Positions 52,241 through 59,556 of a DNA stretch of 64,000 nt are shown piece after piece (positions within the stretch are counted from its first letter, which is position 1; the number at the start of each line of letters is the position of its first letter). The DNA lies in assembly GCA_035695765.1 (NCBI GenBank), contig DASRRI010000150.1, positions 1 to 64,000 on the forward strand, given 5' to 3'. Origin of the DNA: Dongia_A sp035695765. Its GTDB lineage: Bacteria > Pseudomonadota > Alphaproteobacteria > Dongiales > Dongiaceae. The position numbers and the translations under genes were made by a program. Under the pieces are notes generated by a model. The model did no database searches, was not told where the DNA came from, and saw nothing but the letters and a program-made list of their open reading frames with translations.

Positions 52241-53443
52241 ATGATGCAGAACTACAAGCACGACATTCGCCCGGAATGGAGCATCGCCACGCAGATGGTG
52301 CATGGCGGCCTGAGCCGTTCGCAGCATGCCGAGACGTCGGAGGCAATCTACATGACCTCCGGCTACGTCTATCAGTCGGCGGAAGAGGCCCAGGCGGCGT
52401 TCGACAATTCGAAGCCCCGCTACGTCTATGGCCGCTTCGGCAACCCGACCGTCTCGATGTTCGAGGAGCGGATGGCGCTGCTCGAAGGCGCCGAGGCTGC
52501 GCGCGCGACAGCCAGCGGCATGGCCGCGGTGTTCGCCTCGATCGCATGCCTTGTGAAAGCGGGCGACCGCGTGGTCGCGTCCGACGCCTTATTCGGCTCG
52601 TGCAATTACATCGTGCAGGAGATCCTGCCGAAATGGGGCGTCGAGACCGAGTTCGTCGATGGCCGCGATCTCGAGCAATGGCGCAAGGCGTTAGCCAAGC
52701 CGACCAAGGCTGTGCTGCTCGAGACGCCGTCAAATCCCAGCCTGCGCCTGGTCGATCTCAAGGCGGTGTGCGACCTGGGCCACGCCGCCGGCGCGCAGGT
52801 GATCGTCGACAACGTCTTTGCGACGCCGCTGCTGCAGCGGCCGCTGGAGTTCGGCGCAGACATCGTCGTCTACTCCGCGACCAAGCATATCGACGGCCAG
52901 GGGCGCTGCCTCGGCGGTGTCATCCTCGGGACAGCCAAATACATCAACGAAACGCTGCAGCCCTTCATCCGCCACACCGGCCCGAGCCTCAGCCCAGTCA
53001 ACGCCTGGATCCTGCTGAAAGGTCTCGAGACGCTCGAGCTGCGCCTGCAGCGCCAGTGCGAGGCAGCCGAGAAGATCGCCAAGAAGCTGCAGGGCCACCC
53101 GAAGCTGACCCACGCACATTACCCGACCCTGGCGAATTTCCCGCAGGTCGAGCTGGCGCGCCGCCAGATGAAATCCGGCGGCAGCATGGTCAGCCTCGAC
53201 TTGAAGGGTGGCAAGGAAGCCTCGTTCCGGTTTCTCAACGCGCTGAAGCTCATCCTCATCTCCAACAATCTCGGCGATTCGAAATCGCTCGCGACCCATC
53301 CCGCGACCACCACGCACCAGCGCCTGACGCCCGAGCAGAAAGCCGCGCAAGGCATCACGCAGGGCCTCATCCGCCTGTCGATCGGATTGGAGGATGTGAA
53401 GGATCTGCTGGCGGACGTGCGCCAGGCGTTGGACGCGGCTTAG
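52241..53443 (+). CDS. metZ: O-succinylhomoserine sulfhydrylase
   Basis: PLP enzyme making homocysteine from O-succinylhomoserine and sulfide in methionine synthesis. The 400 residues match Cys/Met metabolism family length, with RYVYGRFGNPTVSMFEERMALLEGAEAARATASGMAA, the PLP lysine in YSATKHIDGQGR and the C-terminal RLSIGLEDVKDLLADV. MetZ rather than MetB/MetY is inferred from overall pattern. ATG 52241 follows a GGAG-type site. Control by the SAM-II riboswitch just upstream fits the function. Confidence 0.93.
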   Translation: MMQNYKHDIRPEWSIATQMVHGGLSRSQHAETSEAIYMTSGYVYQSAEEAQAAFDNSKPRYVYGRFGNPTVSMFEERMALLEGAEAARATASGMAAVFASIACLVKAGDRVVASDALFGSCNYIVQEILPKWGVETEFVDGRDLEQWRKALAKPTKAVLLETPSNPSLRLVDLKAVCDLGHAAGAQVIVDNVFATPLLQRPLEFGADIVVYSATKHIDGQGRCLGGVILGTAKYINETLQPFIRHTGPSLSPVNAWILLKGLETLELRLQRQCEAAEKIAKKLQGHPKLTHAHYPTLANFPQVELARRQMKSGGSMVSLDLKGGKEASFRFLNALKLILISNNLGDSKSLATHPATTTHQRLTPEQKAAQGITQGLIRLSIGLEDVKDLLADVRQALDAA

Positions 53444-53472
53444 AACTCTGCCCCTTTCCCCCAATTAGAATC

Positions 53473-53497
53473 CCCCTCTCCCCTCGGGGGAGAGGGG
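53473..53497. terminator. Terminator hairpin between convergent metZ and patatin genes
   Basis: Perfect 11-bp stem CCCCTCTCCCC (53473-53483) with GGGGAGAGGGG (53487-53497) and a 3-base loop, then ATATCCTCTTT. Same architecture and flank (CCCCAATTAGAATC) as the hairpin between ubiG and DUF1178 (CCCCAACTAAACT), so it may be a copy of a dispersed palindromic repeat. Confidence 0.65.
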
Positions 53498-53524
53498 ATA
53501 TCCTCTTTGTGGTGGCGGAGTGCC

Positions 53525-54634
53525 CTACAGAAACACGCTCGCCAGATCCGCCGTCGCGCGCTTGCCGATTGCGGTGCGGTTGCCGACGAGCCAGGCTTCC
53601 GCGGCCTCCCGGCCCTCCAGGCGCAGCTTGGACATGACGCGCCAATCCGGCACCAGGCGGCTGCCGGCCGGCAATGCTGCGGTTGCCGGCGTGGCATCGA
53701 TCAAATGGAACCGGTGACGCACGAACGGCGCGACTCTCCTGCTGGCCATCAGCTGGATGGCGGCAATCTCCTGGCGCAGCGGCGCGTTGAAGATGATGCG
53801 GTTGAGCCCTTCGCTGATGCCGGCGTGATCGCTCGGCACGCCTTGTCCGACCAGCGGGATGAGCTGGACCAGCAGCGTATCCTCGGCTTTCGCCGGATTG
53901 ATCAACGGCATGAGCGGCGGATTAGCAACATAGCCGCCGTCCCAATATTGCCGTCCATCGATTTCCACCGCCTGGTGGATCTGTGGCAGGCAGGCCGAGG
54001 CCATCACCGCTTCCAGTGAAACCTCAGCGCGCGTGAAGATGCGCTTGCGCCCAGTTGCGGCATCCGTCGCGGCGATGAACAGAGCGGGTCCTTCGGTGCG
54101 CAACCGGTCGAAATCCACCAGCGACCGCAGCAGCTCGCGCATCGGATTGAAGTCGAGCGGATTGAACTGTGCCGGCGCCAGGAACTTGCCGATCAGATCG
54201 AGGCCGGCATGCTGCAGGCGCTGCAATCCCTGAAGCGAGTCCAGGAATCCGCCGGTCAACGCATCGCCGTTGGAATTGCCGCACAGCCCCGACCAGAAGC
54301 GCGCAAGCTTCTCCAGCGCGCCCGCCGGCCCATTCTCCACCAGCCCCGCCGCGAGCAGCACGGCGTTGATCGCCCCCGCGCTGGTGCCGCTGATCGCTTG
54401 GAACACCAGGCGGCGTTCTTCCAGCAAGCGGTCCAGCACGCCCCAGGTGAAAGCGCCGTGTGCGCCGCCGCCTTGCAGGGCGAGATTGAGCGGGCGCGGT
54501 TCAACGCGAGACGCCAGCGCAGCCGCGCGCGGCCGGGACCATGCCTGTCTTCGCATCAGGATCAGCAGCCGCCGGACACGCCGCTGCAACAGGCGGCACG
54601 CATCGATGCGGTGTCGCGCAAGCGCGCTCAGCAC
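53525..54634 (-). CDS. Patatin-like phospholipase
   Basis: Serine acyl hydrolase of 369 residues. Motifs: oxyanion loop LQGGGAHGAFTWG near residue 53, nucleophile elbow GTSAG and the catalytic Asp in YWDGGYVANPP. The N-terminal 45 residues are Arg-rich without a signal peptide. GTG start at 54634 lies inside the stop of the upstream 62-residue gene (GTGCTGA), implying coupling; a later ATG at 54556 is possible. It may remodel membrane lipids or polyhydroxyalkanoate-related acyl pools, which is inference. Confidence 0.88.
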   Translation of the reverse strand: MLSALARHRIDACRLLQRRVRRLLILMRRQAWSRPRAAALASRVEPRPLNLALQGGGAHGAFTWGVLDRLLEERRLVFQAISGTSAGAINAVLLAAGLVENGPAGALEKLARFWSGLCGNSNGDALTGGFLDSLQGLQRLQHAGLDLIGKFLAPAQFNPLDFNPMRELLRSLVDFDRLRTEGPALFIAATDAATGRKRIFTRAEVSLEAVMASACLPQIHQAVEIDGRQYWDGGYVANPPLMPLINPAKAEDTLLVQLIPLVGQGVPSDHAGISEGLNRIIFNAPLRQEIAAIQLMASRRVAPFVRHRFHLIDATPATAALPAGSRLVPDWRVMSKLRLEGREAAEAWLVGNRTAIGKRATADLASVFL

Positions 54635-54816
54635 GCCCTGATAGTCGTCGCGCTGGGGTCAGCCGCCGCTTCGGCGGAGGCATCATTCGCCGGCTGGCGC
54701 AGCACACCGACCGCGCTCATCCAGGCCTGGTCGATCGCGCGCTGGGTCCGCTCAGCCGCCGCGCGCTCCGCCGGCAAGGCCAGCCATTTCACTTCGTCTT
54801 GGGTATAGGGCCACAT
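54628..54816 (-). CDS. Small protein coupled to the patatin gene
   Basis: A 62-residue soluble protein starting MWPYTQDEVKWLALPAERAAAERTQRAIDQAW, with a helical middle and an Ala-rich tail. GGAG lies upstream of the ATG at moderate spacing, and the stop overlaps the patatin GTG. I recognise no family. Confidence 0.55.
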   Translation of the reverse strand: MWPYTQDEVKWLALPAERAAAERTQRAIDQAWMSAVGVLRQPANDASAEAAADPSATTIRAC

Positions 54817-54986
54817 GCAATCCGTCTCCGTTCACTCAGCGCCGGGTCGTCGCTGGCCCTGACTCGCGACCGTTATGCTGCGCTGCACTATTTGTATGTT
54901 ATTATGCCGGCTACAGATTTCAAATAGATTTTGCGCTGCAGCATATCATGGTGTGCGCTGGACGAAGGGAACGTTCGAACCTTATA

Positions 54987-54999
54987 TTGCGTTGCAAAA
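54987..54999 (+). promoter_or_regulatory. TTGC-type site upstream of ecm
   Basis: TTGCGTTGCAAAA resembles the ccr upstream site (TTGCATTGCGCAA on the minus strand there). A further TTTTGCGCTGCAGCAT lies at 54929-54944. All are within 115 bases of the ecm start. Shared control of the dispersed pathway genes is inferred. Confidence 0.35.
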
Positions 55000-55002
55000 C
55001 AA

Positions 55003-55016
55003 GGCTCTTAAGAGCC
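55003..55016. promoter_or_regulatory. 14-bp palindrome immediately upstream of ecm
   Basis: GGCTCTTAAGAGCC is a perfect palindrome 27 bases before the ecm start. It could be an operator or a short 5' hairpin in the mRNA near the ribosome binding site. No T-run follows, so it is not a terminator. Confidence 0.4.
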
Positions 55017-55042
55017 GGCGCTGAGACGGATCAGGGGCCGCG

Positions 55043-57049
55043 ATGGATCAGACCAAGACACCGGACCGGAAAAAGGACCAGCCCAAGGATCAACCGTGGC
55101 TGTTCCGCACCTATGCCGGCCATTCTTCCGCGGCTGCTTCCAACGCGCTCTACCGCACCAACCTCGCGCGCGGCCAGACCGGACTTTCGGTCGCGTTCGA
55201 CCTGCCGACCCAGACCGGCTACGACCCCGACCATCCCTTGGCCAAGGGCGAAGTCGGCAAGGTCGGTGTCCCGGTCAGCCATCTCGGCGACATGCTGGCG
55301 CTGATGGATGGGCTGCCGCTCGATCGCATGAATACCTCGATGACGATCAACGCGACTGCGCCATGGCTGCTGTCTCTCTATATCGCGGCGGCGGAGAAGC
55401 AGGGCGTGCAGCGCGACGCACTGCAAGGCACCGTGCAGAATGACATCATCAAGGAATATCTCTCCCGCGGCACCTACATCTTCCCGCCGGAGCCGAGCCT
55501 CAAGCTCACTGCCGATGTCATCGCCTTCACCTATCGTGAGGTTCCGAAATGGAACCCGACCAATGTCTGCTCGTACCACCTGCAGGAAGCGGGAGCGACG
55601 CCGGAGCAGGAACTCGCCTATGCGTTGGCGACTGCGATCGCTGTGCTGGACCATGTGAAGGCGAAAGTTCCGGCCGAGGACCTGCCGCAAGTGGTCGGCC
55701 GCATCAGCTTCTTCGTCAATGCGGGGCTGCGCTTCGTGACCGAGCTCTGCAAGATGCGCGCCTTCACCGAACTGTGGGACGAGATCACGCACGAGTGCTA
55801 CGGTGTCGAAGATCCGAAGCTGCGCCGCTTCCGCTACGGTGTGCAGGTCAATTCCCTCGGGCTGACCGAGCAGCAGCCGGAGAACAACGTCTATCGTATC
55901 CTGCTGGAGATGCTGGCCGTCACCTTGAGCAAGGATGCGCGCGCCCGCGCTGTCCAGTTGCCGGCGTGGAACGAGGCGCTCGGCCTGCCGCGGCCGTGGG
56001 ACCAGCAATGGTCCCTGCGCCTGCAGCAGATCCTGGCCTATGAGACTGACCTGCTCGAGTTCGACGACATCTTCAACGGCTCCAAAGTCATCGACGGCAA
56101 GGTCGCTGAACTGAAGCAGGCCGCGCGCGAAGAGCTGGCGCGGATCGACGAAATGGGCGGCGCGGTCGCCGCGATCGAATCCAGCTACATGAAGCAGCGC
56201 CTGGTCGAATCCAACGCCCGCCGCCTTGCCGCGATCGAGGCCGGCGCGCAGGTGGTGGTCGGCGTCAACAAATTCACCGACAGCGCACCCTCGCCCCTCA
56301 CCGCCGGCAGTGATGGCGGGATCCTCACAATCGATCCAACCGCGGAGAGCGAAGCGATCGAGCGCCTGAAGGCCTGGCGCGCCAGCCGCGACGACAGCGA
56401 GGTCAAGGCGGCGCTGGCGCAGCTGGAATCGGACGCCATGGCCGGCCGAAACATCATGTCCGCATCAATTGCCTGCGCTCACGCTGGCGTCACCACCGGC
56501 GAGTGGGGCGCGGCCCTGCGCAGGACCTATGGCGAATATCGCGCGCCGACCGGCGTGTCGCGCGCGGCAGCCAACGCGCCGCTGAGCGACCTCACCGATG
56601 TGCGCGTGCGGGTCGATGCGGTCTCCGCCAGGCTCGGCCGCCGCATCAAGATCCTGGTCGGCAAGCCCGGGCTCGACGGCCATTCCAACGGCGCGGAGCA
56701 GATCGCGGTGCGCGCCCGCGATTCCGGCATGGAAGTGGTCTATGAAGGCATCCGCCTGACGCCGGCGGAGATCGCCAATGCCGCGCTGGAAGAAGGCGTG
56801 CATGTGATCGGCCTTTCCATCCTCTCCGGCTCGCACATTACCCTCGTGAAAGAGGTGCTGGATCGCCTGCGCGCCGGCGGCCTTGGCGAGGTGCCAGTGA
56901 TCGTCGGCGGGATCGTGCCGCCGGAAGATGCCGAGCGGCTGAAGGCGATGGGCGTCGCGCGGGTCTACACGCCGAAGGACTACGACGTCTGCCGCATCAT
57001 GGCCGAGATCGTCGACGTGGTCGAAGCCAGCCACACCCGCGCGGCCTGA
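55043..57049 (+). CDS. ecm: Ethylmalonyl-CoA mutase (MeaA type)
   Basis: B12-dependent mutase converting ethylmalonyl-CoA to methylsuccinyl-CoA, the step between Ccr and Mcd. The 668 residues form a single chain, with a substrate barrel (about 30-510; SVAFDLPTQTGYDPDHP, MNTSMTINATAPWLL, GTVQNDIIKEYLSRGTYIFPP) and a C-terminal cobalamin domain with GLDGHSNGAE (D545, H547), SGSHITLVKEV and VIVGGIVPPEDA. The MeaA-like form is distinguished from methylmalonyl-CoA mutase by the AFDLPTQTGYD and YIFPP pattern and by the presence of ccr and mcd. AGGGG precedes the ATG. Confidence 0.93.
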   Translation: MDQTKTPDRKKDQPKDQPWLFRTYAGHSSAAASNALYRTNLARGQTGLSVAFDLPTQTGYDPDHPLAKGEVGKVGVPVSHLGDMLALMDGLPLDRMNTSMTINATAPWLLSLYIAAAEKQGVQRDALQGTVQNDIIKEYLSRGTYIFPPEPSLKLTADVIAFTYREVPKWNPTNVCSYHLQEAGATPEQELAYALATAIAVLDHVKAKVPAEDLPQVVGRISFFVNAGLRFVTELCKMRAFTELWDEITHECYGVEDPKLRRFRYGVQVNSLGLTEQQPENNVYRILLEMLAVTLSKDARARAVQLPAWNEALGLPRPWDQQWSLRLQQILAYETDLLEFDDIFNGSKVIDGKVAELKQAAREELARIDEMGGAVAAIESSYMKQRLVESNARRLAAIEAGAQVVVGVNKFTDSAPSPLTAGSDGGILTIDPTAESEAIERLKAWRASRDDSEVKAALAQLESDAMAGRNIMSASIACAHAGVTTGEWGAALRRTYGEYRAPTGVSRAAANAPLSDLTDVRVRVDAVSARLGRRIKILVGKPGLDGHSNGAEQIAVRARDSGMEVVYEGIRLTPAEIANAALEEGVHVIGLSILSGSHITLVKEVLDRLRAGGLGEVPVIVGGIVPPEDAERLKAMGVARVYTPKDYDVCRIMAEIVDVVEASHTRAA

Positions 57050-57052
57050 TCC

Positions 57053-57715
57053 ATGTTCCGCGAAATCGTCGCCTTCCGACGCTCGCCGCAATTCAACGAC
57101 CGCTTCCGCTATGACCTCGGGCAGCTGCTGCGCTGGCGCCGCGACGTGCGCCGCTTCCGCACCGATCCCATTCCCGATGCGATGGTGGAAGAGCTGCTGG
57201 AACTTGCCTGCCTCGCACCTTCGGTCGGCAACGCCCAGCCCTGGCGCTTTGTCAGCGTCGATGACCCGGAGAACCGCGCAGCGATCGTTGCCAACTTCAG
57301 CGGAGCCAACCAGCGCGCCTTGTCCGGCTATCAGGGCGAGCGCGCGCAGCTTTATGCCAGCCTCAAGCTCGCCGGCCTCAAGAAAGCGCCGCGCCACCTC
57401 GCGGTGTTCTGCGATGAAACCACGGGACAGGGGCTAGGCCTCGGCCGCCAGACCATGCCGGAGACGCTGCGCTATTCCGCGGTGCTGGCCGTGCATACCT
57501 TGTGGCTGGCAGCGCGCACGCGCGGGCTCGGCATCGGTTGGGTCTCCATCCTCGATCCTGCGGTGGCGAGCCGGGACTTGCGCGTCCCCACCGGCTGGGC
57601 ACTGGTCGCCTATCTCTGCCTCGGCTGGCCGATCGAAGAGCATGATGAGCCGGAGCTGCAGCGCGCCGGCTGGCAGGCGCGCGAAGCGGCGTGCCGGCAG
57701 GTGCTGCAGCGATAG
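57053..57715 (+). CDS. bluB: 5,6-dimethylbenzimidazole synthase BluB
   Basis: Splits reduced FMN with oxygen to make DMB, the lower ligand of vitamin B12. The 220 residues show the nitroreductase-fold BluB signature: RRDVRRFRTDPI, APSVGNAQPWRFV, RAQLYASLKLAGLKKAP and GLGIGWVSILDP. Three bases separate it from the ecm stop, so the mutase and the cofactor-ligand enzyme are co-transcribed, a functionally sensible pairing. Confidence 0.93.
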   Translation: MFREIVAFRRSPQFNDRFRYDLGQLLRWRRDVRRFRTDPIPDAMVEELLELACLAPSVGNAQPWRFVSVDDPENRAAIVANFSGANQRALSGYQGERAQLYASLKLAGLKKAPRHLAVFCDETTGQGLGLGRQTMPETLRYSAVLAVHTLWLAARTRGLGIGWVSILDPAVASRDLRVPTGWALVAYLCLGWPIEEHDEPELQRAGWQAREAACRQVLQR

Positions 57716-57762
57716 AGCATTTTCCGCCGAAGTGGAATGCCGGTTCGGCGTAGAAAATGGGA
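57716..57762. repeat. Dispersed palindromic repeat after bluB
   Basis: Outer arms CATTTTC (57718-57724)/GAAAATG (57753-57759) and inner arms CGCCGAA/TTCGGCG form a long imperfect hairpin around GTGGAATGCCGG. The GAGCATTTTCCG-CGAAGTGGAA-GCCGGTTCG core is a pattern I know as a high-copy intergenic repeat in alphaproteobacteria. It may also end the ecm-bluB transcript. Confidence 0.6.
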
Positions 57763-57857
57763 CCATCGCAACAAGCCAGGATTGCTGAATGTCGCTGGAC
57801 GCGCGGCGACAAAACGGCCGATAATCCGCCTTGGGATGTTGTAAAAGCTGGCGCATC

Positions 57858-58727
57858 GTGCAGTCCCTGAAGCGACCCCTGTTATTCGCAATCGTCCTGC
57901 ATGCCTTGGTGGCGGTTGCCGGGCTGGCATTCGCTGCGGCGGTCAGCGCCGATCCTGAGATCCTTTATTATCCCAAGCGGCCCGAGAGTCCGCGCTGGGA
58001 CTATGCGCGCTCGCTGGTGGAGCTGGCGCTGAAGGAATCAGGCGGCGACTACGTCCTGCAGCCGACAGCGGAGGAGATGTCGCAGACCCGTGCCGCACGC
58101 GAGCTGGAGCTGGGCAATATCGATTTCATCTGGACCGGCACCTCCGCCGAATATGAGCAGAGGTTCCACGCAATCCGCATTCCCGTGCTGCGCGGGCTGG
58201 ACGGCTACCGCCTCTGCATCATCAATCCCAGCCGGCAGGCGGCCTTCAGTGCCGTGAAGACGTTCGAGGATCTGAGGCAGTTCACCATCGGCCAGGATCC
58301 CGGCTGGGCGGATGTGAAGATCCTCGAAGCCGTCGGCCTGAAAGTGGTGACGGCACCATACGAGTCCCTGTTCGACATGGTGGGGCGGGACCGCTTCGAT
58401 TGCTTCCTGCGCGGCGCCCATGAGGCGCCGGGCGAGGTCGCCAAACATCAGGGCCTCGCGGTCGAGAGCGATCTGCTGATCGTCTATCCCTTCACCAGCT
58501 TCTTCTTCGTCAACAAGACGAATGCGGCGCTGGCCGAAACCTTGGAATCCGGCCTCAAGAAAGCCTACGAGGACGGCAGCTTCATGGCTCACTTCAACAG
58601 CCACCCAGCCATCCAGGCAATCTTCGATCAAGCGCAGATTGAAAAGCGCCGCCGCTTCGACATCCCCAATCAGATGCTGACCGACGAGACCCGGGCGATC
58701 CCGGACGAGTATTGGGAAGGGCGGTGA
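57858..58727 (+). CDS. Periplasmic solute-binding-like protein
   Basis: A 289-residue exported protein: signal peptide (hydrophobic 8-28, AVSA|DPE), then a type 2 periplasmic binding-protein fold (DYARSLVELALKESGGDYVLQP, RELELGNIDFIWTGTSAEYEQ, YRLCIINPS, FTIGQDPGWADVKILEAVGLKVV, FFFVNKTNAALAETLESGLKKAYEDGSF). No permease or ATPase is nearby, so it may serve as an orphan receptor. GTG at 57858 is preferred over an upstream TTG at 57831. Confidence 0.8.
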   Translation: MQSLKRPLLFAIVLHALVAVAGLAFAAAVSADPEILYYPKRPESPRWDYARSLVELALKESGGDYVLQPTAEEMSQTRAARELELGNIDFIWTGTSAEYEQRFHAIRIPVLRGLDGYRLCIINPSRQAAFSAVKTFEDLRQFTIGQDPGWADVKILEAVGLKVVTAPYESLFDMVGRDRFDCFLRGAHEAPGEVAKHQGLAVESDLLIVYPFTSFFFVNKTNAALAETLESGLKKAYEDGSFMAHFNSHPAIQAIFDQAQIEKRRRFDIPNQMLTDETRAIPDEYWEGR

Positions 58728-58754
58728 GTCACTGAGGCGAAGGGGCGTCTTCTG

Positions 58755-59450
58755 CTACGGCACCAGCGTCAACGTGCTCTTCTCTACGCGCCACCCGCTG
58801 AGGCGGTTGAGGAACTCCATGCCGAGCAGGCTTTCCGACATGTCGGCGCCGTTGACCGACGCCGGCAGCTTGCTCATGCCGATGGTCCCGATCCTGAAGC
58901 TGTCGAGCCGGATTGCGGCGCCGCGCACTGTCCCGTTCGCGGTCTCCGCGAACCGGTCGAACTCGAGATCGGCAGGGTCGATGCCGATGCGGCGCGCATC
59001 GTTCGGGGTCAGCACGATATCGCTGGCGCCGCTATCGACCATGAAGGTGACGCGGCTGCCATTGACCTCCGCCTGGATGTGGAAGTGGCCGTCAGGCCCG
59101 GCCGGAAAACTGATTGTGCCGTCGTCGTGCGCGGTGCCCTGGCTCGGCACCAGCGCGCCGAGCATGCGCTGGCCGATGAAGGCGGCATCATCCTTGAACG
59201 CGTAGACGCCAACGAGGCCGAGGAAGATCGCGACCCAGATGAGGGCATTGCGCAGCGCGCCTTTCGGATTGAAGCGCGCATAGCCTACGACCGACGCGCC
59301 CACCAGCGCGATCCAGCCAACCTTGTAGAGGATGCTCATGCGGGCGTCGGGATCATCGAGCGTGCCTGGGAACAGCTGCTCCAGGACGAAGACCAGCGCG
59401 ACGGTCCCGCCGAGCAGCACCAGCAGCCAGAATCCAACGGATCGTCTCAC
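58755..59450 (-). CDS. Membrane-anchored retropepsin-like aspartic protease (TIGR02281 type)
   Basis: A 231-residue protein with three N-terminal membrane helices (about 6-28, 45-60, 68-85) and a C-terminal single-lobe aspartyl protease domain: active site FMVDSGASDIVL, flap region and SLLGMEFLNRLSGWRVE. It acts as a dimer by family analogy; the substrate is unknown. The start is GTG at 59450 because GGGAGGAG sits just upstream; longer frames reach 59573 but lack a site. Confidence 0.86.
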   Translation of the reverse strand: MRRSVGFWLLVLLGGTVALVFVLEQLFPGTLDDPDARMSILYKVGWIALVGASVVGYARFNPKGALRNALIWVAIFLGLVGVYAFKDDAAFIGQRMLGALVPSQGTAHDDGTISFPAGPDGHFHIQAEVNGSRVTFMVDSGASDIVLTPNDARRIGIDPADLEFDRFAETANGTVRGAAIRLDSFRIGTIGMSKLPASVNGADMSESLLGMEFLNRLSGWRVEKSTLTLVP

Positions 59451-59556
59451 GCCGCTCCTCCCGCTTACCGGTGCAATCATAAAGTTCGGCGGCAGCATTG
59501 CCAAGGCAACAGCGGCCGCCGCAGTTTTGCGGGAGAACGTGGTTAAGGTCCGGTTA

